From: Phoronis australis
Lineage: Eukaryota; Phoronida; Phoronidae
Length of the DNA stretch: 64,000 nt
Assembly: GCA_002633005.1 (NCBI GenBank)
Contig: NMRA01000121.1
Coordinates: 129,877-193,876 of the forward strand
Reading direction: 5' to 3'
In this document: positions 51,935 to 63,645 of the stretch, piece after piece
Numbering within the stretch: the first letter of the stretch is position 1
Layout of the letters: each line of letters opens with the position of its first letter
The notes under the pieces: model-generated
What the model saw: only the letters and a program-made list of their open reading frames with translations
Database searches by the model: none
Told to the model about the DNA's origin: nothing
Made by a program: the position numbers and the translations under genes

Positions 51935-52566
51935 CTAGTGGCAGTTTTTTTTCGCCTATGGCTGTATCTCCTAAACCGTTCGCAGGATCTTTACGAAATT
52001 GTGCAAGTATAGTTATATGATGTTAACAACGGAACATGACGACTTTTGGACGGATCCGACTACCGGTGTGTCCACTAGTGGCAGTTTTAGTTTTTTTACG
52101 CTTACCTTTGTATCTTCAAAAGTCCTGAACGGATTTTCATGAAATTTGGTATGTAGGCATCTATTAGTAAGATGACGCTATCCTCCCGTTTTCAGATGGA
52201 TTCGACATAGTTTGCGCCACCTAGTGGCCATTTTTACTGTTCGAGTCTGTATTTTTGCGTCCACCTCTCTATCAACCAAACCGCTCAATGGATGATTGTG
52301 AAAATTGGCATGTATGTGCTTACTATAAAGAAGACAGCTGACAATGATTTTCAGACGATTTGGACTACTGTGGCGCCTCCTAGTGGCAGTTTTGTTTTAT
52401 GCGCCTATGGCTGTATCTCCTAAACCGTTCGCAGGATCTTTACGAAATTTAATGCCTTTCCATTTTGAAAAGTACAACATACTACATATATGCCCTCTAC
52501 TGGCCACTTTATGGTACCAATAAACAACCCTAGAAGGATACCGTATACGATGCACTTGTGGGCACA
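51935..52566 (+). mobile_element. TGTGCCCACA-family element, 3' part
   Basis: Starts inside a monomer after the N and ends TGTGGGCACA at 52557-52566. Colinear with 50620-51253 at a constant offset of about 1313. Confidence 0.88.
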
Positions 52567-52572
52567 TTTCAA

Positions 52573-55500
52573 TGCTCTGCGTTGCTCTTGTAAGTTCAAG
52601 TTAATGACACTATTCAGACTCATTCAATGACCTCTATTAACCTTTTGTACTTTATGTAGGTTTTTTAACTTTTACCAAAATAGGACATCGGTAACCCCAC
52701 ATTTCTTGATCTGTAACAGATGGTTAATCCTTCAAATTTCTGGAGTTCACTTATGTTGAGTATTTTACAAGTCTTGATGTTCATTTAATGACATTTTACA
52801 GACTCATTCATTTGTCCCATTTCAATGGACTCCACTAATTCAATGCGCTCATTTGTACAATCTTTGGGGGAATTAAAATCACTCTGATAAGCGGTGGTGT
52901 ACACAAATCGAGTAACCCATTTTGTTGTTCCATCATGTTATACAATGGTGTTGGATACAAGTTTCTTTCCTCACATATTGGAGACACAACGTTGTCCGTG
53001 ATAACAATGAATTCCATAATTTTAGAATTTGTGAAAAAGGAACCACCACTAGATGCAGCATAAAATATCTGTAATCCCAACTTAATGCTAGCAGACCACT
53101 TCTCCCACCAGTGAATAGTGGGCATTAAAAAAAGAAAGACAAAATGCTGCATTGCCCTTTGCCTCAGGATGGTGAATGAACTTCAGATTTAGCCAAAGCT
53201 GGGTCAGGAAGTTATTTTTATGAGTACTGTAGTTGTAAAGAAAGCTATGGTTTTGATTGCCGTGTTTGATCAACATGTTCCCTTGGGCAGAATACAAGGT
53301 CAGCTAGCAATTCAATTCGTAGTCTCGTGCTCATTCACCACCCCTACCTTCCTTTTTCACTTGTTAAACGAATTGTCATATTTAACACACTTTCAATTAG
53401 TAGCTAGGTTTCCTTTCTTTCTAACATATTCCAGTTGAATTCATTCAATACTTTTCATAAACTTGTTCATTCCCGAAATTTTTAGAATTCAACTCAGTGC
53501 ATTTGATGGGTGCAATCAGATAGTCCCTATTTCCATCAATGTTTTGCATTGGCAGGACACGTTTGACCAGCAACTCTGTAGGACTTTACCTCGACATTAA
53601 CTCATCTTGATACTTCATGGGCCATTTGGTTTTCCCATTTTATAGTTTTAGTTTTAGCATTATACTTCCCTGCACTCAACACCTTTGTTTATTTTGCATG
53701 TTCTATCATGCTATACTCTGGTTTTATTGTTGATTTGTGATATTTTGGAGATACATCAATTCCTCCAATATTATGGCCGCACTTCACAAGACTCCATTAA
53801 GTTTAAGCACTATTTCTTCAATCCGTAAAGCTTCTACCATTCAAATCTCGGTTCATTCTTTGGGAAGTTTAAGAGCATTCTGATAACCAATGGAGTACAT
53901 AAGTCAAATCGCCCCTTTGTGATGCTCAGGCTACATGATACCTTGGGGTGCATTCAAAGTCTATTTCATGAGCTCATTCAATTTTCAGAATTTACACATG
54001 ATCTCCATTAACCCTTGGCATTTGTGATGTTTCTTGAAGGAGTTCCACGTTGCGACTAACTCATATTTCGTGGGTCCTTTGCTTTTTTGCTTTTTCTAGG
54101 TTTACTATTATATTTAGCATTTTGCTTCTGAATCCTCAAACTCTATCCCATAGTTACTTTTACAGATTCTGTCAACATTCTATACCGGCATATTGATTGT
54201 GGTATTTTTAGGTGATTATTAATTCGGCAGACATCATTGTACCATTAATTTGTTCTGCTCTACGAATTCTGAATTCCTTACTTTTTACAAACAAAATTAT
54301 TTCTCACCTTTTAATGGTTTGTCAATTCACCACATCTCATGACTTCAATTATAACATTCTCCATTTCCACTTTCATCAATAAATACATTCTTTTGGTGAA
54401 TGTTTCTTTATCGATGCGATTGCAGATTCATCAATTCTGTGAGATAATTTATGTTTATAATTTACAGGTCATTTTTTCTCTGTATGTATGATGACACTTT
54501 ACATAATTCACTCAATTATCGCATTTCACATGATTCCATTAACTTGGCCCAATGTTTAGTTTAACTCATAATCCATTACCCCATTCAAAATTCACAATGA
54601 CTACATTCTTTGGGAGACATATGGTAACTGTAATATCACTTTGGCAAGCATTGGTCAAGTCCTTATTTTATTTTACCAGCCTGTTATACAATGGTGTCTG
54701 GCACAATTCAACAAAGAGGCACAAGTTGTTTTTCTCACATATGCAACACACAATATTACATGCCAGTGATAAATAAGAATTCCATAATTTGACAATTTCT
54801 TTAGAAAGGAACCACCACTTGATGTAGCACAAAATAATTCCAGTAAACCCTACTTGGCTCACCAGATTACCACAGATGGTTAATCCGTCCAATTTCTTGA
54901 GTTCATTTATGTTTAGTATTTACACTGAGGTCTTTTATTTTGATATTCATTTCACAACATTTTACAGACTCATTCATTTGTCCCATTTCAATGGACTCCA
55001 CTAATTCAATGCACTTATTTGTTCAATTTGTGATGCATTACTCAATTCTGACTACAATCTTTGGGGGAATTAAAATCACTCTGATAAGCGGTGGTGTACA
55101 CAAAACGAGTCACCCATTTTGTTGTTTCATCACGTTATACAATGGTGTTGGATACAAGTTTCTTTTCTCACGTATTGGAGACACAATGTTTTCCGTGATA
55201 ACAATGAATTCCATAATTTTAGAATTTGTGAAAAAGGAACCACCACTAGATGCAGCATAAAATATCAGTAATCTCAACTAAATGCTACCTGACCACTTCT
55301 CCCAACAGTGAATGATGGGCATTAAAAAAAGAAAGAAAAAATGCTGCGTTGCCCTTTGCCTCAGGATGGTGGGTGAACTTCAGATTTACCCAAAGCTGGG
55401 TCCGGAAGTTATTTTTATGAATACTGTAGTTGTAAAGAAAGCCATAGTTTCTATTGCCATGTTTGATCAACATGTTCCCTTGGGCTGAATTCAAAGTTCG

Positions 55501-58500
55501 CTAGCAATTCAATTCGTAGTCTCGTGCTCATTCACCACCCCTACCTTCCTTTTTCACATGTTAAAACAAATAACACACTTTCAATTAGTAGGTTTCCTTT
55601 CTTTGTAACATATTCCAGCTGTATTCATTCCATACTTTTCATAAACTTGTTCATTCCTGAAATTTTAAGAATTCAACTCAGTGCACTTGATGGCTGCAAT
55701 CAGTAGTCCCTATTTCCATCAACGTTTTATATTGGCGAGACGCATTTGACCAACAACTCTGTAGGACTTTACCCCGACATTAACTCATCTTGATACTTCA
55801 TGGGCCATTTGGTTTTCACATTTTATAGTTTCATTTATTTTTAGCATTATACTTCCCTCCACTAAACTCCTTTGTTTATTTTGCATGTTCTATCATGCTA
55901 TACTCTGGTTTTATTGTTGATTTGTGATATTTTGGAGATACATCAATTCCTCAGATATTATTGCCACACTTCACAAGACTCCATTAAGTTTATGCACTAT
56001 TTCTTTGATCCGTGAAGCTTCTACCGTTCAAATCTCGGTTCATTCTTTGGGAAGTTTAAGAGCATTCTGATAACCAATGGTGTACATAAGACAAATCGCC
56101 CCTTTGTGATGCTCAGGCTACATGATACCTTGGGGTGCATTCAAAGTCTATTTCATTAGCTCATTCAATTTTCAGAATTTACACATGATCTCCATTAACC
56201 TTTGGCATTTGTGATGTTTCTTGAAGGAGTTCCACGTTGCGGCTAACTCGTATTTCATGGGACCATTGCTTTTTTGCTTTTTCTAGGTTCACTAATATTT
56301 AGCATTTTGCTTCTGAATCCTCAAACTCTATACGATAGTTAATTTTACAGATTCTGTCAACATGCTATACCGGCATATTGATTGTGGTATTTTTAAGTGA
56401 TTATTAATTCGGTAGACATCGTTGTACCATTAAATTGTTCTGCTCTACGAATTCTGAATTCCTTACTTTTAACAAACCAATTATTTCTCACCTTTTAATG
56501 GTTTGTCAATTCACATCTCATGACTCCAATTATAACATTCTCCATATCCACTTTCATCAATAAATACATTCTTTTGGTGAATGATTCTTTATCGATACTA
56601 TTGCAGATTCATTAAATTTTGTGAGATAATTTATGTTTATAATTTACTGGTCATTTTTTCTTTGTATATATGATGACACTTTACATAATTCACTCAATTA
56701 TCGCATTTCACATGATTCCATTAACTTGGCCCAATGTTTAATTCAACTCATAATCCATTACCCCATTCAAAATTCACAATGACTATATTGTTTGAGAGCC
56801 ATATGGTAACTGTAATATCACTTTGGTAAGCATTGGTCAAGTCCCTATTTTGTTTTACCAGCCTGTTATACAATAGTGTCTGGAACAATTCAACAAAGGA
56901 GCACAAGTTGTTTTTCTCACACATGCAACACACAATATTACTTGTCAGTGATAAATAAGAATTCCATAATTTGACAACTTGTTTAGAAAGGAGCCACCAC
57001 TTGATGTAGCACAAAATAATTCCAGTAAACTCTACTTGGCTCACCAGATTTCCACAGATGGTTAATCCGTCCAATTTCTGGAGTTCGTTTATGTTTAGTA
57101 TTTTACAGGTCTTTTATTTTTATATTCATTTAACAGCATTTTACAGACTCATTCATTAATGTCCCATTTCAATGGACTCCACTAATTCAATGCGCTCATT
57201 TGTACAATCTTTGGGGGAATTAAAATCACTCTGATAAGTGGTTGTGTACACAAAACGAGTCACCCATTTTGTTGTTTCATCATGTTATACAATGGTGTTG
57301 GATACAACTTTCTTTTCTCACATATTGGAGACACAACATTTTCCGTGATAACAATGAATTCCATAATTTTAGAATTGTGAAAAAGGAACCACCACTAGAT
57401 GCAGCATAAAATATCTGTAATCCCAACTAAATGCTAGCTGACCACTTCTCCCAACAGTGAATGATGGGCATTAAAAAAGAAAGAAAAAATGCTGCGTTGC
57501 CCTTTGCCTCAGGATGGTGAATGAACTTCAGATTTAGCCAAAGCTGGGTCCGGAAGTTATTTTTATGAATACAATAGTTTTTAAAGAAAGCCATGGTTTT
57601 GATTGCCATGTTTTATCAACATGTTCCCTTGGGCTGAATTCAAAGTTAGCTAGCAATTCAATTCGTAGTCTCATGCTCATTCACCACCCCTACCTTCCTT
57701 TTTCACTTGTTAAAACAAATTGTCACATTTAACACACTTTCCTTTCAATTAGTAGGTTTCATTTCTTTTTAATATATTCCAGCTGTATTCATTCAATACT
57801 TTTCATCAACTTGTTCATTCCCGAAATTTTTAGAATTCAACTGGTTGCACTCAGTTGTCCCTATTTCCATCAACGTTTTGCATTGGTGAGACACGTTTGA
57901 CCAGCAACTCTGTAGGACTTTACCCCGACATTAACACATCTTGATACTTCATGGGCCATTTGGTTTCCACATTTTATAGTTTCATTTATTTTTAGCATTA
58001 TACTTCCCTGCACTCAACACCTTTGTTTATTTTGCAGGCTCTATCATGCTATACTCTGGTTTTATTGTTGATTTGTGATATTTTGGAGATACATCAATTC
58101 CTCAGATATTATTGCCACACTTCACAAGACTCCATTAAGTTGATGCACTATTTCTTTGATCCGTGAAGCTTCTACCGTTCAAATCTCGGTTCATTCTTTG
58201 GGAAGTTTAAGAGCATTCTGATAACCAATGGTGTACATAAGCCAAATCGCCCCTTTGTGATGCTCAGTCTACATGATACCTTGGGGTGCATTCAAAGTCT
58301 ATTTCATGAGCTCATTCAATTTTCAGAATTTAAACATGATCTCTATTAACCTTTGGCATTTGTGATGTTTCTTGAAGGAGTTCCACGTTGCGGCTAACTC
58401 GTATTTCGTGGGACCATTGCTTTTTTGCTTTTTCTAGGTTCACTAATATTTAGCATTTTGCTTCTGAATCCTCAAACTCTATCCGATAGTTAATTTTACA

Positions 58501-60377
58501 GATTCTGTCAACATTCTGTACCGGCATATTGATTGTGGTAATTTTAGGTGATTATTAATTCGGCAGACATCGTTGTACCATTAATTTTTTCTGCTCTACG
58601 AATTCTGAATTCCTTACTTTTTACAAACAAAATTATTTCTCACCTTTTAATGGTTTGTCAATTCACCACATCTCATGACTCCAATTATAACATTCTCCAT
58701 TTCCACTTTCATCAATAAATACATAATTTTGGTGAATGTTTCTTTAACAATGCGATTGCAGATTCATTAAATTCTGTGAGATAATTTATGGTTATAATTT
58801 ACTGGTCATTTTTTTCTCTATATATATGATTACACTTTACATAATTCACTCAATTATCGCATTTCACATGATTCCATTAACTTGGCCCAATGTTTAGTTC
58901 AACTCATACTCCATTACCCCATTCAAAATTCACATTGACTATATTCTTTGGGAGACATGGTATCTGTAATATCACTTTGGCAAGCAATGGTGAAGCCCCT
59001 ATTTTGTTTTACCAGCCTGTTATACAATGGTGTCTGGCACAATTCAACAAAGAAGCACAAGTTGTTTTTCTTACACATGCAACACACAATATTACTTGCC
59101 AGTGATAAACAAAAATTCCATAATTTGACAATTTGTTTAGAAAGGAGCCACCACTTGATGTAGCTCAAAATAATTCCAGTAAACCCTACTTGACTCACCA
59201 GATTTCCACAGATGGTTAATCCCTCCGATTTCTGGAGTTCGTTTATGTTTAGTATTTTACAGGTCTTTTATTTTGATGTTCATTTAACAACATTTTACAG
59301 ACTAATTCATTTGTCCCATTTCAATGGACTCCACTAATTCAATGCGCTCATTTGTACAATCTTTGGGGGAATTAAAATCACTCTGATAAGTGGTGGTGTA
59401 CACAAAACGAGTCACCCATTTTGTTGTTCCATCATGTTATACAATGGTGTTGGATACAAGTTTCTTTTCCACATATTGGAGACACAGCGTTTTCCGTGAT
59501 AACAATGAATTCCATAATTTTAGAATTTGTGAAAAAGGAACCACCACTAGATGCAGCATAAAATATCTGTAATCCCAACTTAATGCTAGCAGACCACTTC
59601 TCCCACCAGTGAATAGTGGGCATTAAAAAAAGAAAGAAAAAATGCTGCGTTGCCCTTTGCCTCAGGATGGTGAATGAACTTCAGATTTAGCCAAAGCTGG
59701 GTCCGGAAGTTATTTTTATGAATACTATAGTTGTAAAGAAAGCTATGGTTATGATTGCCATGTTTGATCAACATGTTCCCTTGGGCTGAATTCAAAGTCA
59801 GGTAGCAATTCAATTCGTAGTCTCGTGCTCATTCACCACCCCTACCTTCCTTTTTCACTTGTTAAACGAATTGTCATATTTAACACACTTTCAATTAGTA
59901 GGTTTCTTTTCTTTGTAACATATTCCAGTTGAATTCATTCAATACCTTTCATAAACTTCTTCATTCCCGAAATTTTTAGAATTCAACTCAGTGCATTTGA
60001 TGGGTGCAATCAGTTGTCCCTATTTCCATGAACATTTTGCATTGGCGAGACACGTTTGACCAGCAACTCTGTAGGACTTTACCCTGATATTAACACATCT
60101 TGATACTTCATGGGCCATTTGGTTTTCGCATTTTATAGTTTCATTTATTTTTAGCATTATACTTCCCTGCACTCAACACCCTTGTTTATTTTGCAGGTTC
60201 TATCATGCTATACTGGTTTTATTGTTGATTTGTGATATTTTGGAGATACATAAATTCCTTATTGCCACATTTCACAAGACTCCATTACGTTCATGCATTA
60301 TTTCTTCAATCCGTGAAGCATTTTGCCATTCAAATCTCTGTGCATTCTTTGGGAATGTTTAGAGCATTCTGATAACC
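52573..60377 (-). repeat. 2.2-kb macrosatellite, right arm, three full units and a partial
   Basis: TGATAACC (mirror of the left landmark) starts at 53881, 56068, 58219 and 60370, spacing 2187, 2151 and 2151. CATGTTCCCTTGGGCTGAATTC recurs near 55480, 57630 and 59780, and at 53276 as a variant. Units are in reverse orientation to those at 34030-39640. Confidence 0.93.
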
Positions 60378-61267
60378 ATTCATTTTGCTTTGTCGTATCT
60401 CAGTTTTATGACATTTTACGCATTAATTAATGTCCCCTATTCTATTAGTCCATTATTTTTTTCATTTGATATTTCATTTGATGTATACTATATTTTTTAT
60501 CATTAACTCATACCTTATTGGTTCATTTTCACATTTTGGATTATTTTTCGCATTTAGCTTCATCACTCAACAGTTTCAATTACTCATAGCATTTAATAAT
60601 TTCTTGCAATTTCATCATTAATTCGCCATGTGTTACAAACTCATTAAGCGTTGCATTAAGAGAATTGTCATCAGCCCACCGTCTTTGTATTCACCTCCTC
60701 GAAACAGGATATTGACAGAAAAATTCCCAATATTGATGGTGAAGAATTTACCTTTAATCTTGCAACAGTCCAGTCATTACCTAACGTGAATATGCCTTGG
60801 TATTTCCTTGATTCGTTTATTTTTCACAATCATTTTTTTTCATCGCACTCAACGGCTTCACTTAATCATAGCATGGTACGGATTCATCAGTTGTGTTCAA
60901 TTTGGGCCACCTCATGTTTCTTTGTATTGCATTTAACTGATTGATATTTCGTTCATTCATAAATTCTCACACTCTTTGGATTCAATTATTTCTCTCATTT
61001 TATTCATTACTCTCAACCAGTTTGTTTAGATGTAACACTTTACGGGGTCATGCTTTTTTCAATTGCTTTTTCCAGCATACGGGTGCCACAATGTGTTACC
61101 GTCTCATTTTAGAAGTTTGTTGTGCTCCATCACAACCTGAAGTCCACTTGATATTGTACGCATTCATTAAAGCTTCTCATTTCATCAGTTCACGAGTTTT
61201 CCATATTTCATAATTTCGTTTCATTTGCAGGCTTTTGTCATTAACTCATATTTTATTGGTTCTTTAA
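60378..61267. other. Outer low-copy part of the right arm
   Basis: Mirror of 33150-34030, including TCCTCGAAACAGGAT, TAACGTGAATATGCCTTGGT and the frame FRCNTLRGHAFFN at about 61025. No gene. Confidence 0.7.
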
Positions 61268-62912
61268 AGGAGAATGCCACCCGACTTAACTTAGTCTTTT
61301 GCCGTCTTAATCGGTCTATATCCACATCGCCTCGCATACGGTCGAGTTTACTTTGCCAAGAGGTGTCGCGTTAACCTGTGAGGAAGGTGAGAAACGACGC
61401 TAGCGACGTCAGTGGTTCATATGCAGAGTGAATGCCGCTATGTTGCGGTGCATCGTTCCCGCTTGTCCGAACTAAGCAGCTGCGAGGAAAGCGGGTATAT
61501 CGTTTTTTTTTACTTCCTCGAGAGTTCGAAATGCTTAGGTAGTGGCTCATGGTAGTGAAGAATGAAAGGTACGCTGTAAATAGCAAGTATGAGGCTGTGA
61601 AACATCTCCGTGTCTGTGGCCTGCAGATCGACATCGACAGTACTGCCTCAGTGACGAATGCCGGCTTGCCAAATAACTCCATGTTCTCTCTAGTATTTCT
61701 TCATCACTGTATTCCTGTTCGAATTGATAGCATGTAAAACTTAACGGATCCACCTGCGAAGTCGGGACTGATGAGCTCTAGCTCGTCCTAAGTCGGGATT
61801 GCGTGTTGCCATGTTGGCGTTTATTACTGAGTGTTCTGATTACTGAGCGTTCTGTTTCAAAATGAATTATTCTCACCCTAACCAACTGAAACAAAGTCTG
61901 ACTCATTAGATGCAATTTGTAATGCCTTTGGAGTGTTCGTGAGAGCAAATGATTTGAGAAGCCAGCAATGAATATATCACTGCGAGTTACCGACTTTAGG
62001 TGCAATAAAACTAATTGACGGGACACCGAGGCCGTGTGAGCTCATGCTAATTTAGTGTTTGCTGGCAGAAACTGTTGTGAAACAACTCGATTTCCATCCC
62101 ACGGCTAGGTGTTAGGGGAATCTTTATTTACGTTTACATTACTCAAATAAGGATTGTCAATGTACAACTTCTGCCCTGACGGTGCTGTGGCCAAAGCGGA
62201 ACCCGAGTGAATTCGCGCCCCCGACGAGTAAGTAGATTTGCTAATTCACCAACATAATCACATGCACATTACTTTGGCTCACTAGTATAGTATTTTCTTG
62301 ACTGAAAGTTTAGTTTCCACTGAACCTTGGCTGGTTTATGTTCGTAATGTCTGATCAGTTTCCGAGCCACTGGCCGGGATAACAATGAAGTCAATCCGGC
62401 CGGCCGTGACGGGCCTGATTGGGCTCCGAGCCACTGGCCAGGATAACAAGCAATTTGTGTTTAGAACTCAAAAAATCATTAATCTAAACAACACAGATCT
62501 AGGTTCTCCTGTCTGTATCTCACGGAAAATACTTCGAAATTATCTCCGAACAGACCCCAAACTCCTGCTACGGACCTTATTGGCCTGCCGAACTTTGTAC
62601 GCTACGATGTGTCCATTTAATAAATCCGTAACAGCGAAATAAAACAACACGTTTTTATAAAAACTCGGTGTATTTTTAAGGGTTTTACATCGAAGTTGTT
62701 AAACGATGACTTCAAGCGATAAGCTGACACCAGTAACCCGTGTTGTGAACTGCTGAACAGACTGCGTGTGAAACCGATGACGTTATTGGATAATTTCAAC
62801 ACCTCCGTCTGCCGTCAGGTGTCAGGTAACGCAACCGTACGTGTCGTTATGGAGTAGAACTACTCTATCTGAATTGATACAAATTAGGTTGTTTTTTGGG
62901 TGGCATGCTCCT
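61268..62912. mobile_element. TTAA-flanked 1645-bp insertion (non-autonomous DNA transposon)
   Basis: TTAA at 61264-61267 and 62913-62916 flank AGGAGAATGCCACCC...GGGTGGCATGCTCCT, a 15-bp terminal inverted repeat with one mismatch. The mirror arm has one TTAA and no insert at 33142-33145, which proves insertion with a TTAA duplication, the piggyBac-type target. The interior is more GC-rich than the arms, has an internal repeat (CCGAGCCACTGGCC-GGATAAC at 62362 and 62425), and has a minus-strand frame from 61753 starting MDPLSFTCYQFEQEYSDEEI. No DDD/DDE transposase is seen, so it is non-autonomous or decayed. Confidence 0.9.
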
Positions 62913-62916
62913 TTAA

Positions 62917-63275
62917 CTTTCGTATGTTTTGGGTAACTTATTTTTTGATTTAGCTTCGTCACTCAATGGTTTCAATTAGTCATGGTATTTCATGGATTCC
63001 TCAATTTCATACTATTTCACCATTAATTCATCACACGTTACGAATTCATTAACCAATGACACAAAAAGAATTGTCATCAGCTCACCAGGCAAGACTAAAC
63101 CCAGTTAGCAAGTCTGAATGTAATGCCCCGTTGTTTCTTCAGTTCAGTAGCAATGATGATAATATCTACTCGAATAATATCCTCTGTTGAGAAAACTCAA
63201 AGAAAAAGATTCCGCTTTTCATGGGGAAAGACTTTACTCGTTTAACTTGATTGGCATTCTGTCGTGAGAAACTCG
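62917..63275. other. Outer right arm between the TTAA insert and the His-rich frame
   Basis: Mirror of about 32765-33141. Contains two diverged copies of a ~58-bp phrase (GAGAAAACTCAAAGAAAAAG / GAGAAACTCGAGAGGAAACT, each followed by CTTTTCATGGGG-type or equivalent sequence). Confidence 0.65.
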
Positions 63276-63278
63276 AGA

Positions 63279-63645
63279 GGAAACTTTACCCTCTTCACGA
63301 GGAGGACTTTATCCGGTTAACAAGTCCCAATACTCCCCGTTATTTCCTCGGTTATTACTAATCCAGGGACACCTGAGTGACATGCTCCTCATAATTCACA
63401 CTTTGCTGCTCCACATCCCCATGCAAAAAAATCATGTCATCATCATATTCATGTCTCAGCACATAGCCCCACTCATCCTAAACATGCCCACACACATTCA
63501 TATTACCTTGTCCATCGATACATGTCAATCATAGGCGCTGATGCTGGAAGTCAGGTTGCTGATGGTAGATATAGCCATCCCCCATCCCATCCTCCTCAAT
63601 CTTTGCTAGAGTTAATGGCTGAAACTAGGCATTGGTATCCCTGAA
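63279..63645 (+). pseudogene. Mirror copy of the His-rich frame, interrupted
   Basis: Aligns to 32398-32760 reversed. It has TAA and TGA in the upstream third, lacks 12 bases in the HPHFPHSH region, and keeps the downstream part through LLELMAETRHWYP. Confidence 0.5.
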
